From Aurantiochytrium sp. KH105 (taxonomy: Eukaryota > Sar > Bigyra > Thraustochytrida > Thraustochytriidae): DNA of 64,000 nucleotides. The DNA lies in NCBI GenBank assembly GCA_003116975.1, contig BGKB01000026.1, positions 1,079,237 to 1,143,236 of the forward strand, given 5' to 3'. The position numbers and the translations under genes are program-made. Below are positions 1-9,873 of this stretch, piece by piece. The first letter of the stretch is position 1. Each line of letters opens with the position of its first letter. The notes beneath the pieces were generated by a model, which was not told the DNA's origin, ran no database searches, and worked only from the letters and a program-made list of their open reading frames with translations.

Positions 1-457
1 CCCTCTTCGTCACCATTAGCACTGCTAGCACGACAGCGGAGCGATGCGGTGCGAATTCGGGGACGAAGCAGTCTGTGTTCGTAAACCGGGCTGGCCAGCC
101 GGTCAGTAGCAGCAGCTAGTCGTCAGTAGTGCAAACGCTGTGTCGCTAGAACGTCACCACCTGCGAGCGCCCTTTCCGAAGACCTCGGAGTTGCTTGGCC
201 CGCGAAATTGCGCAGGCGCGGGTTCGTGCCGTGAAAGCGGCCGGGTTGCGCAGTGCGGCAATGCGCAACCCGGCCGCTGACGCACCTTCCTGATGTGAGT
301 GAGTCAAGGGCTTGTCATGATGGCCATGTGATTTATAGGTGGCTGAACGCAGAAAAAGAGAACTTGTTGATGGAGAGATGATAAAGAGAGGTAGTATAGA
401 AGTATTGACAAATTTATGATTACAGAGAGGGGTGAGCCCGATTTATGTGATTGATCT
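1..457. other. Left flank, no gene seen
   Basis: This stretch lies downstream of the first SWEET gene. I see no convincing reading frame in it. Its one clear feature is a 17-bp perfect inverted repeat at 236-278, listed separately. Confidence 0.5.
236..278. repeat. 17-bp perfect inverted repeat, 9-nt loop
   Basis: The left arm at 236-252 (AGCGGCCGGGTTGCGCA) is the exact reverse complement of the right arm at 262-278. The loop is GTGCGGCAA at 253-261. It sits about 180 bp past the stop codon of the SWEET gene at 458-1474. It could fold in the 3' region of that transcript or bind a dimeric protein; no function can be assigned. Confidence 0.9.
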
Positions 458-1474
458 TCATGAGTGGGCAGTCAAGATTGGCACCTGCACATTGTCGTCA
501 TCGACAGTGTTAGGGCCACGCATGAGCAAGCTGTCGTAGGCTGCGGAGGTCTGGAAGTCGTGGTCATCGCCAATTTCAACATCGTCACCGGTGTCGATTC
601 CACTGAGCGAAATAGTGCGAGCCACATACGAGGGCGCGAGCTTGACGCGGAAGGCCCTGCTTGTGGTGGGCGTAGATGTGGTACTGCAGGCAGCTTCAGC
701 AGCGGTATTGTTCTCCAAAGCGATCGCTTCGTCATGCTCGTCCTCCATGCGGGAATAGACGATGTGACCGAGAGCTTCGGGCGTCGTAATTTCGTCTGGG
801 ACGAGCAGAACAGAGCGAGGTTTGGGGAATACGATAACAAAGACGAGTTGGATGAGTCCAAAGGCGAGACTGACCACGCTATTGACGATGACGAAGATGT
901 CAAAGACAAAGAGCGAATAGGTGGTCCAAAGTATTCCGGAGATGATTTGCATGGCGAGAAAGCCGCGATTGATGGACGAGGCGTCGCGTGTGGCAAACAT
1001 GACGCGGAGATTGAAGAAAGGAGTCCCGTAGAGCGCAGTAGACGAGATGAGACTGACGACGCCGGCTGCCTCGGTGGCAATGGCTTTATGGGAAATGCTT
1101 GTGACAACGACGGCGGCGATGGCGACGAACTGGATGAGGAGAAAGCGTTCCATCCGGCGCACTTGGGCTTCGTCCTTGACGAGCCGCATGACTGTCATGA
1201 GGTAAAACATGCCGAGTACGACGCCGCCGATGGAGCCGAGGATGTAGTATGTTTCGCCCGAGAGGCTGCCATAGATGCACCATAAGATGGACTGCGGTGT
1301 GGTGAGTGCGAAGAGCACCGGGTCGAGATTGCCTAGAGATCCTTTCCTTCGAGCCTTGAGCACGGCGTGCAAGGGTCCGAGATGCAAGAGCTCGGTCGCG
1401 ACGACGCCTGCGCGAGGTGCGATTTGCGACACAAAGATGTCCGCCGCCGACCCGGCGACCATCGTCGCCACCAT
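458..1474 (-). CDS. SWEET-family sugar transporter, paralog 1
   Basis: The 338-residue protein has the seven-helix MtN3/saliva pattern: two three-helix repeats joined by a linker helix. Helix 1 ends in a Pro-Gln...Trp-x-x-Tyr-Gly segment near residues 60-69. The second repeat carries DASSINRGF near 164-172 and a helix ending FGLIQL near 205-210. SWEETs move mono- or disaccharides passively across the plasma or an organelle membrane. The positions matching the pocket asparagines of plant SWEETs appear to be serine (about Ser81 and Ser199). A polar, acidic tail of about 120 residues follows the last helix. The ATG at 1474 is used; a second in-frame ATG lies at 1462. It is the most downstream member of a four-gene tandem array and the most diverged, and it lacks the Cys-Tyr-Pro-Pro tail motif of paralogs 2 and 4. 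Confidence 0.88.
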   Translation of the reverse strand: MVATMVAGSAADIFVSQIAPRAGVVATELLHLGPLHAVLKARRKGSLGNLDPVLFALTTPQSILWCIYGSLSGETYYILGSIGGVVLGMFYLMTVMRLVKDEAQVRRMERFLLIQFVAIAAVVVTSISHKAIATEAAGVVSLISSTALYGTPFFNLRVMFATRDASSINRGFLAMQIISGILWTTYSLFVFDIFVIVNSVVSLAFGLIQLVFVIVFPKPRSVLLVPDEITTPEALGHIVYSRMEDEHDEAIALENNTAAEAACSTTSTPTTSRAFRVKLAPSYVARTISLSGIDTGDDVEIGDDHDFQTSAAYDSLLMRGPNTVDDDNVQVPILTAHS

Positions 1475-1634
1475 GGCGCCTCTACCTTTTTCGCCTTTGG
1501 GCCTCGAGGTGTTGCTCTTTGATGGTGCTTTGTTTTAACGTGCAGGGCGGGCGCTAGCGTGGCGCGTTTGCAACGCGGGCCCAGGCCTGCGCGGCGCGGG
1601 CTCGAGCACTTGCTCGCTCGCTAGCTCTGTCTCG

Positions 1635-1676
1635 GCTTTGCTTTGCTTTGCTTTGCTTTGCTTTGCTCTGCTTTGC
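1635..1676. repeat. CTTTG pentanucleotide tract
   Basis: About eight CTTTG units, with one variant, lie 160 bp upstream of the SWEET1 start. On the gene's sense strand they read as AAAGC or CAAAG repeats, which is purine-rich. Confidence 0.9.
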
Positions 1677-1927
1677 GTGCCTGCTGGCTCCCTCGGACCA
1701 GTGGCCGTGCGCGGCGAGGCGGCCCGAGGCGCGAACGAGACGACGAGTTCCGCGCGGTTACCTTCTCGCCCGCCTCGGACGCAGCGCGGGCCGTGCGTCC
1801 GGGGCTGCTCTTCCCGCGCGGTTCTGCCTGCGCGAGCCCGCGGCTCCCTCCGCCCGCTCTCTCGCTCTCTCGCTCTCTCGCCGGCCGCCGCGCGTGCCGC
1901 GGCCGCCGCGCGCTTTCCTGATCTCTT

Positions 1928-1993
1928 GCCTTGCGTTGCGTTGCGTTGCGTTGCCTTGCCTTGCCTTGCCTTGCGTTGCCTTGCCTTGCCTTG
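1928..1993. repeat. TTGCG/TTGCC pentanucleotide tract
   Basis: A 5-bp periodic run of TTGCN units, interrupted once. Together with the CTTTG run it gives the SWEET1 upstream region a strong five-base periodicity. Confidence 0.85.
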
Positions 1994-3452
1994 CGCGTCT
2001 GTCGCGCGGCGCGAGGCGTTTGAACTCGAATTTGAATTTGAACTTTTGAAAAAGGAGGGAGGCGCTGTTTTGCCTTGCTGTTCTGCCTTCAAGATGCCCG
2101 CTGCCTGGCTGGCGAGCACTGCAGAGCAGAGCAGAGCAGAGCAGCGCGCACCCGGCGGGTTCTCCTCTCGCGCTGACCGGCCGCGGCAGAGCCAGGTACG
2201 GCCGAAGCGAGATCGATTGGGCGAAGGCCGGGAGGACGGGCGGGCGGAGGCTGCGCCTGGCTGGCTGCATGCAGCTCGTCGGCTGCCTGGGTCCACCGTT
2301 GGGCACCGCGGGGAACGCTGCGGGGCGCGGTGAATGGCGCAGGGTTACGCGCGACCGACGCGGCGCCTGTGTACGGCGGGCGGCGGAACTGCGCGCGGAG
2401 ACCTGCGAGCACAAGGTTACTCCCTTCGCCGCCAGCACACGCACCAGTACCTGCCTTGCCAGCACGTCCGGCCGACCTGACCGGGAAAAGGACGGCACCC
2501 GTCGCGCTGCCGCCGCCATACTGGCGCTGCGTGCGACACGGCCGCGAAGGCGCGTGCCGCCCGAGATCGACCTCCCTCCTCCCTCCTTGCTCCTTGCTCC
2601 CTATCCGTGCCTTTCTCACTCCGGCGCTGGCCACCTGGCTGGCTGGCTGCACTGCCAAACTGCGGCGGCCAACGGACCCGACCGAGCGTGTGCACGCGGC
2701 GCGGCGACTTCAAGCCGCCGCGCCGCGCGGAAGAAGCAGAAGCAAAAGCAGAAAGCAGGCGCGCAAGGGAATCAACGGGGCCGCGAGAAGAGAGAGCGAA
2801 AGGGGGGGGGGGGCCTTTGCTGGCAGAGGGAGAGGAGGGAGGCAGGCCCCACAGCGGCGGGGCGGCGGCGTCAGGGGCCAGAAAAGCCGCGGCCTGCCCT
2901 CTCTCCTTTCCTTACATAACACTTACAGTGTTAGGTCCTGACCGAGCCGAGCCTGGCTCGACGAGGGAAGCTGGCTAGCTCGCCGCGTCGGTCGACGGCA
3001 GGCAGGCCGGGCTTGGAGAAACGGTCATTGGTGGCTGCTTGCTGCCTCGCTCGCTTGCTTGCTTGCGTGCTTGCTTGCCTTGCTTGCTCGGGCGGCCGCA
3101 CCGCTGGGGCCGTAGGACTTTTTACGGTTCTCCGCTGGCGGTCCGGAGCTCTTGAACGCGGGCACGTAGCCGGTCACGGGCGCGGTCTGCCAGAGTCGAA
3201 GCTTGCTTGCGACGCGAGCCGAGGATAATCCGGCCGGTGAAAGCGCGGCGGGCCCCAAGGAGAAGCTGGCTGCTCGAGAGGTGGGTCCGTTGGAGGGCAG
3301 GCAGACAAAAAGGCTGTGGGGGGGAGGTAGTACATCCCACACAAAGGAATTGATGGCACCATGGAATAGAAAGTCAGTCACATACAAGGATTTTTCATTT
3401 GGAATTATTTTGTCAAGTCAAATTGTACAGAGCGCTCAGGAACGAGAGCTTC

Positions 3453-4481
3453 TTAAACGAGGTCGAGGCTGCGCGAAAAGTCGCCCGAGGCAGGCGGGGC
3501 GCCGACGTGGTCGTTCGCGGCGGCGGTGGTGGAGGAGGGCGCGCTCATCTCGAGAGGCGTCGAAAACGAGGGCATCTCCGGGGCGGTCGGGGCCTCGAAA
3601 TACTCCTGGGGCACGCTGATCTCGGCCTTGGAAATGGCCTCGGCGGCATCTTCTCCGAGAGGCCCTGTGGCAGCAGCAGGAGCAGCAGGAGCAGCAGCAG
3701 CAGCGGGCTCCGTCACAGAGGCCGGTGTCTCCGAGGCCGTCATGGACTCGGAGCTCTTGGAGCGGTAGCAAATCGGGGGCCGGTAGCAGCCCTCGACGGC
3801 GTTCATGAGCGGCATGTCCTGGGCTCCGGCCGGAAATTGGCTACGCGGCTTGCGGTAGACCACGACGAGGCTGAGCTGCACGATGCCAAAAAAGAGGCCC
3901 ATGAGACTCGGGACGAGGACCCAAATGTCGAATTCAAAAAAGGTGTACGAGGTCCACATGACGCCAGACACGAGCTGCATGAAGAGGAAGCCGCGGTTGA
4001 TGGACGAGGCATCCTTGTTGATGACCATGTTACGGAGGTTCAAGAAGGGCGTCGCGTACAGCGAGATGGATGACAGCATGCTGTCGAGTCCCGCGGCCTG
4101 AGTCGCCACCTCTTTGTCGTAGAAGCCAACAATACCGATGATGGAAATCACGAAGATTTGCACAAAGAGAAAAACCTCCATCTTGCGGCACTGCGACTTG
4201 CTGGGGGCGAGTTGCATGACGGTCATGAGGTAAAAGACGCCGACAAAGACGCCGCCGATGGACCCAAGAAAGTAGTAGATGTTGTTGAGGAGAGCGCCGT
4301 AGACAACCCAGATGACCGACTGGGGCAGCGTCATGGAGAAGAGCACCGGGTCGAGCGAGCCGAGACGGCCATTTCTGCGCGACTCGAGCACCGCATACAT
4401 GGGTCCGAGCACGAGGAGCTCGGTGATGATGACACCTGCCACGGGCGCGACTTGGCTCACGAATACATCGGCGCCGCTCAT
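3453..4481 (-). CDS. SWEET-family sugar transporter, paralog 2
   Basis: A 342-residue protein with the full seven-helix SWEET fold. A LPQSVIWVVYG segment lies near residues 52-62, GSIGG near 73-77, NKDASSINRGF near 155-165, and VPSLMGLFFGIVQL near 190-203. Ser74 and Ser192 occupy the places of the sugar-pocket asparagines of plant SWEETs. The membrane core ends near residue 210. A cytosolic tail of about 130 residues follows, with GCYRPPICYR at 231-240, then an Ala/Pro-rich segment coded by GCAGCA-type repeats. The ATG at 4481 matches the N-terminus of the other paralogs. It shares most of its core with paralog 3 (for example GRLGSLDPVLF), so those two probably arose from the more recent duplication. 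Confidence 0.92.
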   Translation of the reverse strand: MSGADVFVSQVAPVAGVIITELLVLGPMYAVLESRRNGRLGSLDPVLFSMTLPQSVIWVVYGALLNNIYYFLGSIGGVFVGVFYLMTVMQLAPSKSQCRKMEVFLFVQIFVISIIGIVGFYDKEVATQAAGLDSMLSSISLYATPFLNLRNMVINKDASSINRGFLFMQLVSGVMWTSYTFFEFDIWVLVPSLMGLFFGIVQLSLVVVYRKPRSQFPAGAQDMPLMNAVEGCYRPPICYRSKSSESMTASETPASVTEPAAAAAPAAPAAATGPLGEDAAEAISKAEISVPQEYFEAPTAPEMPSFSTPLEMSAPSSTTAAANDHVGAPPASGDFSRSLDLV

Positions 4482-4888
4482 CGTTGCTTGCTAACTATGT
4501 TTGTTGTGTCTCTCCTTTGCGCCTTGGGGCTTTCTCCTCTTGCCTTCCCTGCCTTGCCTTGTCCTGCCCTTGTTCTGCCTTGTTTTGTTTTGGGTTGGCT
4601 CGTTGGGGTTTTGCTCGTGACCCGGTTTGTGTTTGCTCGCGCAGCCACGATGGATGCGACTCAATCAATGGCAGCCAGTGACGGTGAGTGAGCCAGTCAG
4701 GCAGTCAGGCAGGTTGCTTGCTCGTTTGCTCGTTCGATCCAACTTTTCGATGCGCAGGTGCTCTCTCTCCGCCTCCACTGGGTTTGGGGTAAAAGGAAGA
4801 GGAAAGAGGAAGAGGAACGGGGGGGGGGAGGGGGAGGGGTTGCTCATGCCATGCTCATGAGCAGTGTAGTGGCCCGGTCACCTGCCTG

Positions 4889-4906
4889 GTCGGTCGGCCG
4901 ACCGAC
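4889..4906. repeat. 18-bp perfect palindrome
   Basis: The half-site GTCGGTCGG is followed directly by its own reverse complement. It lies about 410 bp upstream of the SWEET2 start codon. It may be a site for a dimeric DNA-binding protein, but nothing else supports a regulatory role. Confidence 0.9.
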
Positions 4907-5083
4907 TGGTTGAGCCCCGTCTCCTCGTCGTGTCCCTCGTGCGGTTCTGGATCGAGCGGCCGTCGGCGGTGTGCCTCGGAAGCAGGCTCACTCGCGGCGG
5001 CCGTGTGCATCGCATCACATCACATCGCTGGCGCGTAACGCACGGCGACCGCGCTTGACCGACTGATTAACCGATTGACTGAT

Positions 5084-5105
5084 GCCATTCTTGGCCAAGA
5101 ATGGC
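5084..5105. repeat. 22-bp perfect palindrome
   Basis: The half-site GCCATTCTTGG is followed without spacer by its reverse complement. It lies about 600 bp upstream of the SWEET2 start and immediately before an AGAGC tract. Palindromes this long are not expected by chance at many places in a window this size. Confidence 0.92.
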
Positions 5106-5128
5106 GCGCCGACTCGGCACCGTCGCGC

Positions 5129-5170
5129 AGAGCAGAGCAGAGCAGAGTAGAGCAGAGCAGAGCAGAGCAG
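5129..5170. repeat. AGAGC pentanucleotide tract
   Basis: Eight near-perfect AGAGC units with one AGAGT variant. A shorter tract of the same unit lies at about 2120-2143. Confidence 0.9.
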
Positions 5171-7455
5171 AGGCCACTGCGCGTACCGCCCCGGTGCGCG
5201 GCGGCGTGCCTTTCGGCAAACTCCGTGCAGTCCTGACCGCGGCCGTTCTTCACGTCGCGCCGCGTCGTTCTCTTGCAAAGGGCAAGACTTGGCATGCTAT
5301 GCTCTCTCTGCTGCTGCCGGAGGCTCCTGCTGCCACAACTGTCCAATCGCCCGGCCACCAAAGTTCTCGCGCGCCCTCTTTCTTCTTCTCATATCCTGCA
5401 GTTCGCCGTCAAAGCAGCGCCGCGGCCGGGATCTCGCGCGTGGCCCCGCGCGCGCGAGAGAGGTAGCTCAGCTAGCTCTTTACTCGTCGGAGCCGGCTGG
5501 AGCTGGCGCAGGCTGCACCTGCGAACGCGAGGCGAACGAGGCCGCGCGAGGCGCTCGAGCGCGAGGAGGCGCGCTTCATCGTCGGTCGAAGTTGGTGGCG
5601 TGAGCCAGAGCCGGAGCCGCTCGAGCGAGCGCACACACCTGCGCGCGCACACACGCGTGGTAGGCGGGCAGGCAGGAAGGCAGTTAGGCAGGAGTGACGG
5701 GGCAGCGTGGACACACGAATACGCGCCAACAGAGAGGACCCGATTCCGAGGATGGCGCTGCGTTGCGCTGTGCTGCGTTGCGCCGCGCCGCGCCGCGACT
5801 TCACTTGGGCCCGCGAGGCGGCGCAGGGGGCCAAGGCGTAGCCGCGCCCCGGCAGACCAGCGGCCGGCCTCGGCGCGGGGCGTGAGCACGCACGAACGAT
5901 CGATCGAACGAACGAATGAACGAACGGCACGGCGGGAATTCGGAGAAGTTTGCCGCCTGCGCTGCTCTCGGTGCGCCTCGCGTCATGCGCGCAGGGCGGC
6001 ACGGCACGGCGCGGCGTCTGCGCTGCGCTACGCCTGGCGGGCGCGAGCTCGAGGAGCGGCCGGCGGCTCGCTGCGCCGCCTGGGCACGTGGGCGTGAGGC
6101 GCGAGGCGCTGGCTCCGCGGGCGCCTTCGGGCCGGGGGCTCAGTGGGACGAATGGGTCTACGGTGCACCCCTCGCGGGCGCAAGTTCCAAGAGCGCCAAA
6201 GGCCGGGGCCGGGCGAAGAGAGCGCGCGCCCCGGGTTCCCGCGCGGCACTCTGGACCCATGCACGGCGCCGCAGTCTCGCCGGTTTGGCCGGCAAGTACG
6301 TGGCGAGGGCACGGAGAGGCCGCGGCGGCGAAACGCAGCGCAGGAACGACGGCGTGTAACTGGTCAGCAGGCGTGACGGAAACTTGAGGCCAGGAGGGTG
6401 AAAGGCGAGGACGGGTCGACGGGTCGTTGGATCGCTGGATCGACCGACCTGGCGGACCATCGTGGGCCGGGAATTGAGATGAAAGCTAGGCCTACTGCAT
6501 GCATTTCTTTCTTCTTGAGAGGTAGGCGGCAAAAGCGGCGGGCGAGCGAGCGAGCGAGCGAGCGAGGAAGCGGTGGAGAAGGGAAGAGCCTGGGGAGGAG
6601 GCGTGGCAAAACTGCGCGGCCGTGAAAAGACTTGGCCGCGGCAGAACGCGCAAGGAAGCAAGGAAGAAAGGTTCGTTCGCCGCGGGGAACCTGGGTGGGG
6701 ACTGGCTGCGGCTGACTGAGCATGACTGGATCGACAACAAATAACGCGTTGCATGCGTGCCTCGCGCACCGGCCGCGTTCGCGCGCGTGGGCGACGCAGC
6801 ATGAATTGCCGAGTCTGTGTCGCACTCCTCTCTGCCCCAAATTAACGATCAAGCACTTTTCTAGACTTGCTGGTGGATCTTCCTCAAGGAAGAGTGCTGA
6901 TTTTTTTTCGAGCTGCATGCATGCTTGAAAAGGAAAAAAGAATGACCGCCTAAGTCCCGTTCAGTCCGGTCGACAAAGCGCGCAAATTCTTTCCTTTGGA
7001 AAAGTTCGCTGGCTGCTTCTCGTTCTTTCAAGCTGTTATTATCGGTTGACTCCTCTGCTCGTTGTATGACATCTGAGACGCCCTCTCCAAAAATAAGTGT
7101 TCCCCTTTTTACTCATTCCATTTATGTCATGCATTCTTTGCTCATTTCCACCAATCTGGCCTTCTTGCAAACAAGAACTTTGCTCTTCCAAAGGTCCAAC
7201 CAATCAAAAATAGCCCACTGCAATGATTTACTGTTTAACCACAAAGATGGAGTGGGTAGTCTCAGCGATCTTACTCGTGTATGATTTGCGACGACTCGTC
7301 AATCATACAGCGTGAATTTCCCTCGACTCTTGGCTTCAAGCTTCACTGTTCGTTCTCGAAAGAAACAAGCGCAAACAGCCAGCAAACGTTGACAATAAAT
7401 GCTATGTGTTGATTTGTTTGATTTCTATAACACTTGTCTTTGCGTGAGCCGAGTC

Positions 7456-8394
7456 TTATAGGATAACAATAGGACGCTGCTCTTGCGTGGAGTTTGCTGC
7501 AGGCGACGTCGCAAAGACCGGGTTAGCGTGCATGGTCTCTACAGGATGCGGCATCATCACCGGCGCCGGTCCTGGCATTGAGCCAAGATCAATTTCCACA
7601 GCGCGCCTGGCCTCCTCAGAAAATGATCCTCGTTGCGGAGAGCGAGTGACGCGCACAGGGAGACAGCAATCCTTGAGAAGAAGCGGAATGGCGCAAGGCT
7701 CGAGGCCGCAGATGTTGAGCCCGCTTCGTGTCTCGCCCGCCAGCAAAGACGAACGGGGTTTCTTGTACAGCAACACGAGGCCAAGCTGCACGATACCAAA
7801 GCCCAAGCATACGAGACTCGGAATGAGGACCCAGAGGTCAAACTCAAAGATCGAGTACGCGCTCCACATGGTGCCCGAGAGAATTTGCATGGATAGAAAT
7901 CCACGATTGATCGATGAGGCATCCTTGTTCGCAACCATGGTGCGCAAGTTGAGAAAGGGTGTCGCATACAACGAAAAAGACGTTGCCAAACTAGCTACGC
8001 CGCCTGCCACGAGCGCCGCCTCCCTGTTGAAAAAGCTCATGATTATGATTGCAGCGATGCAGACCAATTGCACGAGAAGAAAAACCTCCATGCGACGACA
8101 TTGGGTCTGCGTTGGCCCCAACTGAAGAACCGTCATGAGATAGAAAACGCCGAGCACGACGCCTCCGATCGAACCAAGTACATAATGATAGTCATCGATG
8201 AGCGCGCCGTAGAGGCACCACGTGGCGGCTTGTGGCACTGTCATGGCAAAGAGCACCGGGTCCAGCGATCCGAGACGGCCGTTTCTGCGCGCCTCCAGAA
8301 CAGCATACATGGGGCCAAAGTGCAAGAGCTCGGTGACAACGAGCCCCGCCACGGGCGCGACCTGCGTCGCAAAGTAGCTGCTGCCCTCGCTCAT
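7456..8394 (-). CDS. SWEET-family sugar transporter, paralog 3
   Basis: A 312-residue seven-helix SWEET protein. I place the start at the ATG at 8394, because the residues after it (MSEGSSYFATQVAPVAG) align with the N-termini of the other paralogs; an in-frame ATG nine codons upstream is less likely. A VPQAATWCLYG segment, GSIGG (about 74-78), NKDASSINRGF and IPSLVCLGFGIVQL are all present. Ser75 and Ser193 replace the expected pocket asparagines. The tail is shorter than in paralogs 2 and 4 and carries a different cysteine-rich run (ICGLEPCAIPLLLKDCCLPV) where those have GCYxPPxCYR. The tail differences suggest divergence in localisation or protein partners rather than in transport itself. 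Confidence 0.9.
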   Translation of the reverse strand: MSEGSSYFATQVAPVAGLVVTELLHFGPMYAVLEARRNGRLGSLDPVLFAMTVPQAATWCLYGALIDDYHYVLGSIGGVVLGVFYLMTVLQLGPTQTQCRRMEVFLLVQLVCIAAIIIMSFFNREAALVAGGVASLATSFSLYATPFLNLRTMVANKDASSINRGFLSMQILSGTMWSAYSIFEFDLWVLIPSLVCLGFGIVQLGLVLLYKKPRSSLLAGETRSGLNICGLEPCAIPLLLKDCCLPVRVTRSPQRGSFSEEARRAVEIDLGSMPGPAPVMMPHPVETMHANPVFATSPAANSTQEQRPIVIL

Positions 8395-8809
8395 GTTTCT
8401 CCCTTTTATTGGATACAACAACGTCGCCCTTGTATGTGCCTATGAGATTGTGCAGAGCAGATCAAGTTGTTGGTCCTGGTTCAAGCGAAAGAGAAATGCG
8501 TACGGCGGCAAGCAATGGCAAGCGTCCCTCTTCGGTTGGCGATCGATGATGACAATGCCCAAGCGTCCTTCTTGAGGCTGCGAACAAGTCTGAGGGGGGA
8601 AATTCAATCTCGTCACGATTTGCTCGCCTTCGATTCTGCTTGTGCAGTACAAGAGGTATACAGTGCTTTGCAGTGTCGGTCGACAAACTCGATTCAGCCG
8701 AGATTGGAAACTGCTGCCGTTTGCGCAGTGCCGCGAGCAGTGTGCGAGCAGTCGCTTCCCTTGACACACCTTCATGCGGCCCGAGAACCGAGTTCGCAGA
8801 ACGAGGCAC

Positions 8810-8843
<34 letters not shown>

Positions 8844-9873
8844 ACATGCCGCCGCAATTTCACTTTCGGCTGCTTTGCCAGCCAGCCGGTGCGAAGCCCG
8901 TCGAGGCGGCGTTTCCGTCGCAGGCCAAGCGCGACGCACGTGCCAAGCCAAACCGCCACAGTTCCTGCTTTCTCTGCTCGTATTTGCTTGCTCGGCGCCG
9001 CGTTGCTGCCGGTTCTATTTTGCAAGAGATCAGATCGGTTTTGCCCCGACACGCACGAGGAGGTCCTCTTCTCACTTACTGTCAGTAATGTATGGAAGAT
9101 TCGACCTCGGATGCCGCGGCCCTGCTCTTCACTCGCCAGGAGCCGCGCAGGTGCAATGCAAGCCTGAAGGGAACTACGTCATCGAGCAAAGCGAGCAAGC
9201 GCAGACGCAGACCCAAGTCCTGGCTTCGCCTAGAGGAAATCGCGGTCTGCAAACGGCCGCTGCCGGCGACGCGTTCAAGTTGGTAGACGACACCAGGTCT
9301 GCGGACGTAAAGGCCACGCCCGCCTCGTTCTGCACAGGAAACGATGAGGGGTGGGGTGGCTCCGAATAAACGACCAGGTTGCAAAGATCACGGCGCGCAC
9401 GTGCCGCTAGATCCGCACGTGACATCGCTCGCTACGCCATATTGCTGCCAAGAGAGAACGGAAAGGGGAACGGGGATGATGAGAACTCGGGCGCCTTGGA
9501 AGGGCCTTGATGAAGAAAAGGAAGAATGCAGCGCCGGCAACGAGCTCAGAGGCTGCACTGTCCCTGCTGCGTTTGCGCGATAAAGGTCGAAATGTTGGCG
9601 AATCGCTTCCGCTTGCGGCTTGCATCGATCGTGGTGCAGCCTTGTGCTTTCACGAGGCAAGGACTTTTCGCCCTTACACCTTGGTCTCATGGGAATTCAA
9701 CGAACGAACTACCCGCCTCGGTCCTGCCTGCCTACATTCCCGATGAGCCAGCGAAGCGCTCAAATACAATACAAACTGGGTGTGTTTCAATTTTTACTCA
9801 TCTAAGCGAGGAGGCACTAGCGACGAGGACTTTTTGTCTCTTGCCTTGGTCTCATCAAAATCTAACTAACGGA
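8395..9873. other. Intergenic, SWEET3 upstream / SWEET4 downstream
   Basis: About 1.5 kb with no supported gene. A GGCT tetranucleotide run lies at about 8810-8842. On the minus strand a GTAAGT splice-donor-like site at about 9079 could start a 5'-UTR intron of SWEET3. At 9658-9730 there is a diverged copy of the 3' end of SWEET4. Confidence 0.45.

Larger units (their letters stand above)
1475..3452. other. Intergenic, SWEET1 upstream / SWEET2 downstream
   Basis: About 2 kb of GC-rich DNA with no credible gene. Open frames here are artefacts of pentanucleotide repeats. It holds a CTTTG tract at 1635-1676, a TTGCN tract at about 1928-1993, an AGAGC run near 2120-2143 and a G-run near 2804-2815. 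At 2913-2929 there is a 7-bp stem (TAACACT/AGTGTTA). It should contain the SWEET1 promoter, because that gene reads leftward from 1474. Confidence 0.5.
4482..7455. other. Intergenic, SWEET2 upstream / SWEET3 downstream
   Basis: About 3 kb without a recognisable gene. A pentanucleotide-flavoured CCTTG tract (about 4540-4590) sits just upstream of SWEET2. A G-rich run at 4819-4840 could form a quadruplex. Two perfect palindromes (18 bp at 4889-4906, 22 bp at 5084-5105) and an AGAGC tract at 5129-5170 follow. The stretch 6900-7450 is noticeably richer in A+T. Long open frames in 5.2-6.8 kb overlap on both strands and are compositional. Confidence 0.5.

Noticed and set aside
1535-2520. Several overlapping 200-250-codon frames on both strands
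   Set aside because: They arise from pentanucleotide repeats, are rich in Ala, Arg, Ser and Leu, and overlap one another on both strands.
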